Positions 1 through 9,663 of a stretch of 64,000 nt of DNA are shown here, piece after piece. Positions within the stretch are counted from its first letter, which is position 1. Each line of letters starts with the position of its first letter. The position numbers and the translations under genes were made by a program. The notes beneath the pieces were generated by a model. The model was given only the letters and a program-made list of their open reading frames with translations, did no database searches and was not told where the DNA came from. This stretch comes from Talpa occidentalis (taxonomy: Eukaryota; Chordata; Mammalia; Eulipotyphla; Talpidae), in the NCBI RefSeq assembly GCF_014898055.3, contig NW_023601104.1, positions 82,939,106-83,003,105 on the forward strand, in the 5' to 3' direction.

Positions 1-325
1 ATAACTGAGTCAGGTTTTCTGGCTTTTTGCCCTGTTTTACTCACTTTTCTGTTGTCCCATTTGCTGGTCTTGCCTTGTTCCTTTGTTGTATATTTTCTTC
101 AAGTGGCCTTTGCACCTTTGATGTCCTTTGACCTGATCCATGGCAATCCTGGCTGATTATATTAGTCTTGGCTATTCTCTGCTACTCTAAGTCAGGACCA
201 TTTCCTCAGTTGGTGTCTCTCTGTAATAGGAGGGCCAGATCCCTGTAGAAAGTGGTGGCATCAAGTAGACTGCAGAGCCAAAAACTGCTAAGATCTTCCA
301 AACGTAGCATGAGGTGAAGCCACTC
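1..325. other. unique intergenic sequence, no gene seen
   Basis: Low-complexity-free AT-leaning sequence. I see no recognisable repeat, splice-bounded exon or RNA gene. The short open frames on both strands have no family resemblance. Confidence 0.5.
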
Positions 326-339
326 AAGAAGTTCCATCT

Positions 340-604
340 TGGCCTCCCTGGTGGCACAAAGGGTTACACTATGAAGCAATCTGAAGCCTCTGCAGCACCA
401 GTTCGATCCCCAGCCCACCAGGGAACAACCCACATGGTGAGCAGACCTTTCCTGTCTCACCCGCTGTTCCCTCAGCAGTGTATTTCAGTTGGTATGCCTG
501 TTCTGTTCCCCACTCGGTCTCTGGTGAGTCCTCTCAGCCCCTGCGTCTCTGGCTTGTGCCCCAGCTCTTGTATGCATAAATAAATAAATCTTAAAAAAAA
601 AAAG
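340..604 (+). mobile_element. tRNA-derived SINE, subfamily B
   Basis: The copy starts with the family head GGCCTCCCTGGTGGC and ends in a TATGCATAAATAAATAAATC tail plus A-run. It is flanked by a perfect 14-bp target-site duplication AAGAAGTTCCATCT at 326-339 and 605-618, which fixes both ends and shows insertion by L1-type target-primed reverse transcription. The tail ending CTTGTATGCATAAATAAATA marks subfamily B. Confidence 0.93.
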
Positions 605-618
605 AAGAAGTTCCATCT

Positions 619-887
619 ATTGCTAAAGAGAGCAAAGGTTTTGCTATTTTTATTGCTGTTCTGTCTCTATGCCAGGCCCTTGGAGGTAAATGCTAGGAAC
701 AGGAGCTCTCAGGTGTGATGTAAAGTGTCCTCTGTGGAGGACCGTTTCCAGAATGTGCAATGGTCAGCTCCCCCGGGAGGTTCCTGCTTTGTGTGCAGAC
801 ATCCACTCCACCTTCCACAGTGGCCACTGCCATCCAGGGCAGGTCGCCTACAGGTTCCACCACAGGGGTCACAGGGGTCCACCCCAT
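619..887. other. unique, locally GC-richer spacer
   Basis: A modestly GC-rich stretch between two SINEs. It contains a short direct repeat of CACAGGGGT near 860-880. Open frames here run into the neighbouring SINE and are not convincing as coding. Confidence 0.4.
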
Positions 888-903
888 GCGACAGGACATT
901 CTT

Positions 904-1190
904 TTCTTTTATTTTTTAAAGATTTACTTATTTTTTTATACAAGCACTGGGTACAGTTGGAGGCGCAGGAGGGTGAGAGAATTCACCAGAGCCAGAGCTG
1001 AGAGTAGAACAGGCAGACTGACGAAATACACTGCTGAGGGGAGCAGTTGGCGGCAGGTGGGGTCTGCGCACTATGTGGGACCCTTGCCTGGTGGCCGAAC
1101 CAGCGCTGCAGAGGATCAAACTGGCACTGCAGAGGCTGCGGGCAGCTTCGCAACCCAGCGCTCAACCACTGGGCCACTGGGGAGGTCCCA
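904..1190 (-). mobile_element. tRNA-derived SINE, subfamily A
   Basis: Minus-strand copy. Its A/T tail (TTTTTTAAAGATTTACTTA) is on the left and its head on the right. The flanking duplication is GCGACAGGACATTCTT at 888-903 and GCGACAAGGCATTCTT at 1191-1206, with two mismatches. The tail junction TATACAAGCACTGGGTAC marks subfamily A. The tRNA-like part carries a short internal duplication around AACCAGCGCTGCAGAGG / AACTGGCACTGCAGAGG. A 167-codon open frame on + runs through this copy and is a by-product of the SINE. Confidence 0.92.
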
Positions 1191-1400
1191 GCGACAAGGC
1201 ATTCTTGGGTCTCCTTTAGCTGTAAACATTCTCCCTCACACTTCCTGTTTTCCAGAAATCTAGTAAATGCCTCTAATGCCAATAAGCTCTCCCTCCCCAT
1301 ACAAGCTCATAGCATCCAACTGCTTGTGCTCTTCACTGTCCTCGCTGGAGAGGCAGCGTTTCCTGGAAAAGCAGAGGCTCAGGTACTGGCTCGTGCTTCT

Positions 1401-1671
1401 TTATTTTTTTTAAAAAGATTTATTTATTTATGCATACATGAACTGGGGTACAGGCCAGAGGTGTGGGGGTGAGAGGATTCACCAGAGACAGAGTGGGGAG
1501 CAGAACAGGTGGATTGACTGAAATACATTGCTGAGGGGAGCAGCAGGCAAGTCAGGGGAGGTCTGCTGCGCCATGTGGATAACTCCCTGGCCAGAGATTG
1601 AACTCGTGCTGCAGTGGCTGTGGAGAGCTACATAGGTTGCATCTTAACCCCTCGTGTCACAGGAAGGCCCC
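1401..1671 (-). mobile_element. tRNA-derived SINE, subfamily B
   Basis: Minus-strand copy with tail TTTTTTTAAAAAGATTTATTTA, body CACCAGAGACAGAGTGGGG and a degraded head ending GTGTCACAGGAAGGCCC. The head is more diverged than in neighbouring copies. I could not fix a clear target-site duplication, so the edges are approximate. Confidence 0.88.
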
Positions 1672-1938
1672 TAACTAGACAGTATATTGTTTTTATTTAA
1701 CATTTACTGACACAGGAACAACTATGTCAGTATTTAACATTTACTGACATACAAACAGCTAAATAATTAAATTAAGTGTGACATATAGGACTATAGAGGT
1801 GGAAACATGATGGTGATGTAGACTCTGAAAAGAGAGGATTCTATAATGGGACCTGGAAAGGTGGGTTTATCAGACAGATGAGGCAGTGATGAGGCACATG
1901 AAGGCAGAGGGAGGAATATGTGCAAAAGTATTAGAGCA

Positions 1939-2249
1939 GGGCCTCCCCGGTGGCGCAGCGGTTGAGCGCTGGGTTGCGAAGCTGCCCGCGGCCTCTGTGG
2001 CGCCGGATCCCTGGCTGGCCCCGGCCACCGGAGGAGGGTCCCACATGGCGTGCAGACCTCTCCTGCCGCCCGCTGCTCCCCTCAGCAGTGTACTTCGGTC
2101 CTTCTGCCTGCTCTGCTCCCCGCTCTGGCTCTGGTGAATTCTCTCACCCTCCCGCGCTTCTGACTGTACCCAGTGCATGTATAAACAAAACAAACAAACA
2201 AACCAGCAAACAAATAAATAAAGCATGCCTCTATTAAAAAAAAAAAAAA
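1939..2249 (+). mobile_element. tRNA-derived SINE, subfamily A, with extended tail
   Basis: This copy looks little diverged. The pol III A-box-like TGGCGCAGCGG lies at 1951-1961 in the tRNA-derived head; the B-box region is degraded to CGGATCCC. The flanking duplication is AAAAGTATTAGAGCA at 1924-1938 and 2250-2264, perfect. The tail is unusual: the ordinary (AAAC)n/(AAAT)n tail is followed by a non-A segment GCATGCCTCTATT and then a second pure A-run before the duplication. That is consistent with transcript read-through carrying a few bases of 3' flank. Confidence 0.93.
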
Positions 2250-2264
2250 AAAAGTATTAGAGCA

Positions 2265-3584
2265 TAAAATGATATCCTACTAGTAACATGATACCAAAGT
2301 GTAAAGATTCATCTGTAGTATTTGGCAAAAATCTTCTGCTGCTCAGTGTTGGCTTCAGGCTTTGGGCCAAGAAACTCTCAACTACCCACATCAGGGTTAT
2401 TTCCATCATACCTGAACTTGACATGATCAATATTACTGTGATTGCATTTTTAGCTCCTTTTAATTAGCCTTAAAACACCAGCAATACAAAGGAATACCTT
2501 CTTCTTTAGAGCTAATATCAGAATAGTTGTGCTCACATATGCATTAAAATTCTGGATATAGTTAGAAGTAAAAATCTTGTCAGGAACATTTTTTGTGGCC
2601 AAAATTGTATCTGAAATATAAATGTGTGCTTGCCATTGTAAAAGTTAAGGGTTCCAACAATTGAAGACTGTGGATTAACTATGAAAGTACTGCCATAGAT
2701 AACTAGATTAATAAACTACTCTCCATACCAAGATGCTAACCTGGCAAAATAACTTTTGGAAGAAAAATCTATCCTTTTCAAGTAGAAAATGTTTAAACAA
2801 TTTTAAATTATAGTAAAGTTGGATAGGGATCAGATTGTGTCAAAATTCTAGTCTCCGCATAAGTATTTATTATTCTAGCATTTGTAACATTAAACATAAG
2901 TTTTAAACATTTAGTCGTTAATACCACTTAGTCCAAAAAATTTTAAGAGAAAAATTGTATTTGAGAAATGGGAATTCTTTCTATCTTGAGAGGATGAATT
3001 AACATTTTATTGACATTGTCACCTGAAATGTCACCCAAATGCCAAAGTCTTATGCAGTCTTATGTCCTAAAGAGTATGAAAAGTTTCAGAAAATGGAACA
3101 CAGACAGAAACATGGAAAAATGTAAGAGAGGCAGAGAAAGATAAAGAGCTATTTAGAAAGACCATGTTATAAAATAACCCAAAAAGGGTGGTAACAATGA
3201 AATTGCAATTTCAGTTTATTTCTTGCTCATGGACTGATTCACAGGGAGTGTTGTTAGCAGATGGCGTGCCTCCATATGGTGGCTCAACAGCCCAGACCTT
3301 CCATATCCTGCTTTCCCTGTTCCTCTAGAGACATACCATTATGTCATTACTTGCCTCCAGACAAGGAAAGGAGTGAGGACATGGCTGGGGCTGAGGAAAT
3401 ACATTCATTTCTTAAAGTCTTGACCTGAAAATGATACAAACCACTCCTGATATATTCCCCTGTTGTGCATCAATAGTGAAACTTTTAAATATTTTACATC
3501 TTTAGTGTGTGTGTGTATGTGTGTAACATTTATACATAAATAGAAAATATATTTTTCCAGTCTGACAGTTTGATGGTGCAAGGA
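2265..3584. other. unique AT-rich spacer
   Basis: No gene or firmly recognisable repeat. A (GT)n-like stretch lies near 3505-3525. The segment 3200-3420 is less AT-rich and may be an old interspersed repeat, but I cannot name it. Confidence 0.4.
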
Positions 3585-3724
3585 TGTTATAGACTACATC
3601 TTTGTGCCCCACCCACCCTAATCCATAAGTGGAAATTGTAACCTCTAATGCTATGGGGGTCATTAGGATATTAGGACATGGAGACGTGGAAGTAATTATT
3701 TGTTGAAATAAAGTGATGTGACTA
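3585..3724 (+). mobile_element. ERVL-MaLR LTR (MST/MLT1-like), 5' part
   Basis: Starts TGTTATAGACTACATCTTTG, resembling the 5' end of MST/MLT1 LTRs (TGTTATGG...GAATGTTTGTGTCCCC). It continues through the typical segment with ATCCATAAGTGGAAATTGTAACC (compare ATATGTTGAAATCCTAACC) and GTCATTAGGATATTAGGAC. The match stops at a SINE insertion at 3725 and resumes downstream at about 4200. This is an ancient noncoding remnant of an endogenous retrovirus-like element. Confidence 0.7.
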
Positions 3725-3995
3725 GGACCTCCCTGGTGCTGCTGGGGTTAAAGTCTCAGTGCTATGAAGATATCACCAGCCACTGCAGCAGGGATTCTAT
3801 CCCCAGCCAGGGAGCTACCCACCGTAGACCTCTCGTGTCTCCCTGCTGCTCCCCTCAGCAGTGTATTTCAGTAGATCCACCTGTTCTGCTGCCCACTCTG
3901 TCTCTGCTGAATCCTCTCTCATCCCCAAACCTCTGGCCTACACCCCAGCTCTTGTATGCATAAATAAATAAAAAAAATAAATCTTATTTTTTTTT
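3725..3995 (+). mobile_element. tRNA-derived SINE, subfamily B, nested in MaLR LTR
   Basis: Head GACCTCCCTGGTG, tail TATGCATAAATAAATAAAAA. The flanking duplication is AAATAAAGTGATGTGACTAG (3706-3724 region) and AAATAAAGTAATGTAAGTAG (3996-4015), with a few mismatches. It lies inside the LTR, so it is younger than the LTR. The right-hand duplication abuts the U1 retrocopy. Confidence 0.9.
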
Positions 3996-4014
3996 AAATA
4001 AAGTAATGTAAGTA

Positions 4015-4178
4015 GAAGTTCCCTGGCAGGGACAATACCAGGATCACTGAGGTGGTCTTCCCAGGGTCAGACACTTCCACTGCACTGAGGAGGTGGTGAT
4101 TTCTGCGATTTCCCCAAATGTGGGTAACTAAATTGCTTAATTTCTGGTAGCGAGGGACTGTGCTCTCATACACCCCTG
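4015..4178 (+). pseudogene. RNU1 (pseudogene): U1 snRNA processed (retro-) pseudogene, full length
   Basis: The 164 positions from 4015 to 4178 align end to end with U1 spliceosomal snRNA, whose length is also 164 nt. Conserved blocks include CCTGGCAGGG near the 5' end, GATCAC..GAGGTGGT.TTCCCAGGG of stem-loop I/II, GCGATTTCCCCAAATGTGGG of stem-loop III, AATTTCTGGTAG at the Sm-site position (normally AATTTGTGGTAG) and CCCCTG at the 3' end. It is followed by an A-rich stretch (GAGGAAAAAAAATAAAAAAA). A possible target duplication is AAGTAGAAGTT before/overlapping the 5' end and AACTAGAACTT after the tail, 9 of 11 identical. The 5'-splice-site-pairing sequence ACTTACCTG is changed to AGTTCCCTG and the Sm site carries a substitution. 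I see no U1-type upstream promoter element, since the sequence just upstream is a SINE. It is therefore a dead L1-mobilised copy. Confidence 0.93.
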
Positions 4179-4198
4179 AGGAAAAAAAATAAAAAAAC

Positions 4199-4402
4199 TA
4201 GAACTTACTCTCTCCACTAGGTGAATATATGGGAACATGGCTGTCTGCAGAGCAGCGAGGAGGGATCTTGCCAGGAAGAGGCCTGGCTGGCAACCCAGTT
4301 TCTGAAACTGTGAGGGGGGAAAAAAAAAAAGAAAAGGTCTGTTGTTTGTTGTTCACCCACCAGGTGTCTTTTGTTAGAGCAGCTGGAGTGATCAAGATAG
4401 AG
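4199..4402 (+). mobile_element. ERVL-MaLR LTR, 3' part (continuation)
   Basis: Resumes the LTR interrupted at 3725. GGGAACATGGCTGTCTGCAGAGC, CCAGGAAGAGG, CCCAGTTTCTGAAACTGTGAG, GTCTGTTGTTTGTTG, CACCCACCAGGTG and TTTTGTTAGAGCAGCTGGAGTG follow the order of the MST/MLT1 3' half (..CCAGGAAG.., ..AACTGTGAGAAATAAAT.., ..TTGTTGTTTAAGCCACC.., ..TTTTGTTATAGCAGC..). Two segments separated by insertions, in order and same strand, make a single element. Part of the LTR middle is missing. An internal A-run at about 4319-4330 replaces the usual AATAAAT region. Confidence 0.72.
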
Positions 4403-5340
4403 TTGGTATTGAGAAATGGGGGACTGCTCTGACAAATGCCTAAAATTGTGGAAGCATCTTTTGCATTGGATAATAAATAAAGCTGGAAGAATTTCGAAGT
4501 ACATGTTAGAAAAAGCTGATATTGCTGTAAAGGGAGTTCTGGTGAGGAATCAGAACATAAAAAGGAGAGCTGTAAAGAGAGATTTCAATGTAGCAAATAC
4601 TTTATATAAATAATCAGATAGAGAATGTTGGTAGAAATGGGGATGGTAAATGACATTCTGATGAGGTGTCAGATAGAAATGAGAAATATGTTAGTGGACA
4701 ATGGAGAAAAGGTACTCCTTGTTATAAAGCAGCAAGAACTTCACTGACTTGTATTTGCGTTTTATTGTTTTGCGAAAGCACTATGCTTGTGAAAATGAAA
4801 GTGGATATTTAGCTAAATGGTGGTGAGGGAGTGGTTTGATTCCACTTGAGTTCTTATAGTAAAATGCAAGGAGAGAGACATGAATTGAAGAAGGAATTGT
4901 TAAATAAAATAGAAACAGAACTCAAAAACTAAGAAAATTTGCAGCCTAGTCATATTGCAAAAATATGAATAACATGTTCTCCAGAGAGCACCAAGAGAGT
5001 GCTCCAGGAAATATTTCCTAAGAGATTTGTATGCATGTGAACCATGGATTAAACAGCCACTCCAGCAGGAAGAAGTCCAGTTTGAACTAAGCAGAAGATG
5101 GAGTGGAATAAAGCAAGACAGTCAGGTGTATATTCTATGGGAGAGGATGATATAGCAATGGACGCTGAACTTGTGGTATTCTTCAAGGCAAGTGAAGAGT
5201 GGACCAAAAGATGACTTAGGGATGATCAGGAAAACCACCTAGACTTATAAGGACTATGTAACCTCCTACTGAAGCTGTTGGAGCAGGACTGCCTGGAGCT
5301 GCAGGTGCATAACCCTAGCTCAGCAGAGTCCTAGGCAAAT
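4403..5340 (+). mobile_element. MaLR internal region remnant (noncoding)
   Basis: Immediately after the LTR comes TTGGTATTGAGAAATGGGGG, the usual primer-binding-site-like start of MaLR internal sequence, then ACTGCTCTGACAAATGCC and AAAATTGTGGAAGC. Further matches to remembered MST/MLT1 internal consensus include TTCTGATGAGG...GAAATGAGAAATATGTTAGTGGA and CTTGTTATAAAGCAGCAAGAACTT at 4660-4740. The far end (5200-5340) is a weaker match, so the right edge is approximate. No coding capacity remains. Confidence 0.65.
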
Positions 5341-5995
5341 ACTTTTCAGGTGCATGTCTACTATGATTGTCTTCATTCAATATTATATTGGTTTCTAATT
5401 TCTAATTTAACTTTTTTTGTGAATTGCAATGATTCAAACAGAAGTTTAAGAAAAACTGCCTGTACATAGGGGCAAAGGTCTTACAAAGCTCCAGTTCTGG
5501 TTACTTAAACATCTTCAGTTAGTAGTAAATAATGTCAAGATGGAGAACTATAATCCACAATGGTATTTTAACTCTTTCTTTTCTTCAGGAATCATCTTCA
5601 ACAAAATTATATATTTTTTCTTTTTTTTTTAAAGCTTATATTAACATACTTCAAGCATTATATAATGCTTGATGTTATTTTCTTTGGCTGTAGAAAAAAA
5701 TATGCTAAAAGTAGTCACCATCTTTCTACACAGTCATTGATTCTGCTGCATATAAGCTGTTCTATAATTATTTTCTGAACATTCAACTCAATGATATGCC
5801 TAAAATATATGCTAGTGATCACCAAATAATTCATTGCCAATAAAAATTATAACATTTTATGTACTGATTGTCCATTATATGACTACTCCTTTCACCTGAT
5901 TCATTCTCTTGCTAACTTTGAGAAACCTAATAGTTTGTTACCTTTCAGCAAGTAAATAAAGCAGAAAGAAAGCTGAACCCACATTTTTTTTTTTT
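5341..5995. other. AT-rich spacer with a 22-bp perfect palindrome
   Basis: No gene. The sequence at 5651-5672 (arms TCAAGCATTAT / ATAATGCTTGA) is a perfect palindrome. A T-rich run at 5620-5632 and another at 5983-5995 border otherwise ordinary AT-rich DNA. Confidence 0.5.
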
Positions 5996-6143
5996 TGCTG
6001 AACTTGGGCTGCTATAACTAATATCATAGATATTAGGGAGGCTTAAACAACAGACTTGTTTCCTAATACCTAATAATGCCAGCCCTTCCTGGGGTAGGGT
6101 TCTGACATATGAATTTGGGGAACACAGCACACTGTCTAGAGCA
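5996..6143 (-). mobile_element. ERVL-MaLR LTR fragment, antisense
   Basis: Read on +, GGGCTGCTATAACTAATATCATAGAT and GGCTTAAACAACAGA are the reverse complement of the MaLR LTR 3' part. TGGGGTAGGGTTCTGACATATGAATTTGGGG through TCTAGAGCA is the reverse complement of the LTR 5' part. The middle of the LTR is deleted. On the minus strand the LTR begins TGCTCTAGAC at 6143. Confidence 0.7.
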
Positions 6144-6350
6144 TTTCGTTCCAAGCCCTCTTAAATCCATGTCCTCACAAGCAAAATGCATCCATTTCAT
6201 CCCAACAGCACCAGCTATCTTGTCTTGCTCTAGCATGAATACTACAGTCTAAAGACCAAAGTCTCATCTTAGTATCATCTAATTTAGATTAAGAAAGACT
6301 TTAAATTAGATATGGTTGGATTCAAGGTGGGATTCATGTGACTCCAGCGT
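6144..6350 (-). mobile_element. MaLR internal region, 3' end, antisense
   Basis: CCAAGCCCTCTTAAATCCATGTCCTCACAAGCAAAATGCATCCATTTCATCCCAACAGC, and later GTCTAAAGACCAAAGTCTCATCT and AAGGTGGGATTCATGTG, resemble the reverse complement of the 3' part of MaLR internal sequence (key blocks at 6150-6210, 6250-6272 and 6325-6343). It directly abuts the antisense LTR, as expected for internal region next to a 3' LTR. Right edge approximate. Confidence 0.6.
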
Positions 6351-6439
6351 ATAAGTGTGTTTTTCTTGATTTCTGCTATAAATCTGGTACTATCAATCTG
6401 TTGCAAAGATACTGTAATAACTGGGGATGATTTGAATGC

Positions 6440-6510
6440 TGAAGTAGTAATATTAAAATTAATATTAATTAATGTTAATTAGTATTAAAATTAACTAATA
6501 TTAATCCACT
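6440..6510. repeat. TTAA/ATTAAT-rich low-complexity tract
   Basis: Repeated ATTAAT/TTAATTA units with local self-complementarity. It is simple AT-rich sequence, not part of a recognisable element. Confidence 0.6.
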
Positions 6511-6635
6511 GTTATATATTAAAACCAATCACTGCCCTTTTGCAGCACATCGGACCCAATGTATCTGGGCACTGTTTTCCTTAACCGTCTCCATGAATCA
6601 TTGCAATTCGTCACAAATTAGAAGTTAATAAAACA

Positions 6636-7014
6636 ATATGCACAATGGAATAATACTTAGCAATCAAAAAAGATAAACTCATGCAATTTGCAGCAACATG
6701 GATGGAGCTAGAAGGGATCATGCTCAGCAAAATAAGCCAGAAAGAAAATGAAAAAATACCAGATGCCCTCATTCATAACAGGAATTTAGAAAACCTAAAT
6801 AATGGACCAGGAAAAATACTAATTATAATAAAGTAAAAATCAAAATCAACAAGCAACTATAAACCAGAAACATACTATGGGGGGGGAGAGGAGGGAGTAG
6901 TATCAAAACAAGGGGTGTGGGAATTGTATGGGGACTATAACCAAGATGAAAATGCATACATTGTGCAAAAATGGAAAATGATGTAAAAATATATAAAATA
7001 AAATAATTTTAAAA
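6636..7014 (+). mobile_element. 5'-truncated L1 (3' end) with target-site duplication
   Basis: ACAATGGAATAATACTTAGCAATCAAAAAAG and GCAGCAACATGGATGGAGCTAG correspond to the last part of L1 ORF2, followed by a 3' UTR with a polypurine/G-rich tract (GGGGGGGGAGAGGAGGGAG near 6881-6899) and an A-rich end. A perfect 16-bp duplication AGAAGTTAATAAAACA lies at 6620-6635 and 7015-7030. Only about 380 bp were copied, so the insert cannot encode anything functional. Confidence 0.9.
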
Positions 7015-7030
7015 AGAAGTTAATAAAACA

Positions 7031-9663
7031 GACAAAATGTTGAATGTAGATGATCCTATTAGATATGTACCTGAAAAATATAAAGTGTTTAGTCATAGAG
7101 CTTATAAAGCTTTGCTTGGGGATTACATCAATGAAAGGTCTGAGCATCATCCATCATGCATTCCAGTCTATGAGATAAATGAGTGCTCTATTTATATCTC
7201 AGTTAGTCATCTCAGAGAGAAAGTTGACATAATAATTTGACCACCACCATCAGTAGCACCTTATTGTGGGGAAGCCTAAACAAAAATTTTATTGTTGTTC
7301 CAACTGAAAGGAAAATGAATGTTTATTAAATATTGCAAGTGTGTAGTCTAGTAACTACAGAAATAATTCAGCCGCTGAGAGTGCTGAGTGAGAAATGTCT
7401 ATTCTTATACAATAATGTGAAAATTTAAAAAGAACTCACTAACAGTTTGTGAAAACTTCTATAATTAATTTTGATAAAATTTAGATTTATTTCGACAAAC
7501 CAGAAATTAAATCTCATTATGATGCTGCTATTTGGCATCTGTTTTGGCTGTTCTTGAATATTAATGTTAAAATCTAGCCTTTCATAGGAAGCTAAAATGT
7601 AATTGGTCCTTCCTTCCATCATCCTACCCTCACTTCCTCCCTTCCTACTTCTTTTCCTCCATCCCATCCTTCTTATTGTTCTACTTTTCATTAAGGTGAC
7701 ATTTGTTGACAATACTGTATGGTTTATAATATGGTTCAGAATCCCACCACTTCAGGAGTAACTTTCATTGCTAAGGAAGGCCTGGTAAAAAACAAAAAAG
7801 AAAAAAGGAAAGAAAATTGAGATATCAGAAAATATAGAAAATATCTAACTTTTAGCCAGGTACTAAAAAGTTTAGATGACCTGGTAGATCACAAAAACAT
7901 TTTGGAGTTCATCTGCATAAAGCCAAATAAAGACTTTAAATTAGATGAGCTATAGAAGTAGGTATATATTATGAAAGACCCACATTCTTTCATTAGGTAT
8001 TAAGGAAAAATAAGATTTTAATAATATTGCTTAGAATTTGAGGAATTTTTAAATACTCAGATTCTAATATTTTGGTCAAACTTCTATGCTAGAATCCAGC
8101 AAATCAAGATATTTTATGTTAACTTAGAAATATGCTTTTGAGTTCTAAATTTATGATTTTTCTGGATTTTCCTAAAGAAGGCCTCTGAACATTTCTGTGA
8201 TAAAAATGAACATAGTATTAGAACTAGCAAAAGAAGATAGTAAAGAAACAAAAGGAAGTAGGGAGACACAGAAAACAGGACTTGGTTGAAAAAGAGAAGG
8301 AGAGACTATTTTATTTTTCTCAAGATCGTATTTCATCTCCCTAGTACTTTGTTTAACAAGTCTCCAAGACTCCCTACAGCCTTGAAAACTTCCCTGACCC
8401 GTTATTCTTTTCTTAAGGAAGTGTGCCCATGGCTGTCCCTGGTTGTTATCATTTGCCAAGTTTGTCCACATGCACACCTGCTTGTTTGTTAGCTATCTCT
8501 TTGAGTGATGGCCACTCCTCCTGCCTCTGATTGAGTGGACTTGCTTCCTTTTATGTCAATAGTTAGAAATCCAATCATCTTTTGTCATGATTTTTTGCAT
8601 CCTTGGATGCAAACTCTCCTTGTCTGCTCTTTCATTGCAACAGAATATTTATATGATGGAAGATTTATATTTTGTATGAGTGTAGGTAAAATAAAATAGT
8701 CTCCCCAAATCTAGTATTTTCTAAAATGCAATCAGGAGAGGTATCAATTTGACAACATTGGTTTAAACAGCTATCTCCATGAATATTATTAAATCATGGA
8801 TATAATTGTTTAACCAATATTCAGTGACTAGTAAGTATGTACTATGCGTTTTAATTAACTAACTTTGGCCACAGTTGGGATTTAAAGTATGATTTCAGAT
8901 ATGACCTGAAATAATGACTAAAAATGTCCCACAATTTAACATACTTTACCATCCAAAAATATATTATATCCATATGAACTTATAAAATAGTTTTCATAAT
9001 ATTAAATGAAGTTTAATATGATCTAATACACACTATGGGCCAATCTGATAACAACTAAAAATAGCATAATAGAATGGGTAGTTATCCATGTTAGATCCTA
9101 AATACAGGTTTAAATAGTTTTTGTAATTTTGAAACTCAAATACGTGTATCTTTGATGAAAAGAGCCTATGTCTCTGAATCAAGCTATCAGAACAAACATA
9201 TGGTCCTAGTTGCCAAAAAGCGACAGTTTTGGACATTCTTCTGCATGTCTGAATGATGGCTTCATTCAACTTCACAACATCTGCTTTTGGTAAATGTCTT
9301 GTAGTCTTAGAGTTTATTTCGGAGAAGCGAGAGAATTCTGCTCAAAACAGAATTATCTATAATTTTGATGTTAAATAATGTTTACAAGCTTACCCTTTTG
9401 CATCTACAACTAAGAGATCAATTATTTACTCAAAAATAGCATTCTTCTATGTGCTAGTCTCCAAGGAATTTGGATTCCATGAACTCCTATGTTAATTATT
9501 GCATTTCACATTTCACAAGTAAACAGAGAACTGCAATATTGTGTGGTCATGGATATGATGGAACTACATACACAGTACCAAGAGAGCAGAGAGAGGGGTC
9601 CACAGCCTGAATTGAAGTCTAAAGAAATCATGTCTGGAAAAGATAATCTAGAAACAAATAAAC
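7031..9663. other. unique AT-rich DNA, polypyrimidine tract
   Basis: No gene or named repeat recognised in 2.6 kb. A C/T-rich tract occupies 7607-7675 (runs of CTTCC, CTCC, CATCC). The 101-codon minus frame at 8172-8477 has no recognisable domain and no coding-like context. Confidence 0.45.

Noticed and set aside
760..1263. 167-codon open frame on +, the longest in the window
   Set aside because: It runs through a minus-strand SINE (904-1190). Similar frames recur in other SINE copies, so it reflects the repeat, not a gene.
1870..2226. 118-codon open frame on -
   Set aside because: It is the complement of the SINE at 1939-2249; the same peptide pattern (YKHWVQSEAWEGERIHQSQSGEQSRQ-like) recurs at 27631 and 54052.
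4015..4178. Active U1 snRNA gene
   Set aside because: The 5'-splice-site-pairing and Sm sequences are changed, A-rich DNA follows directly and a SINE occupies the upstream position where the promoter elements would be.
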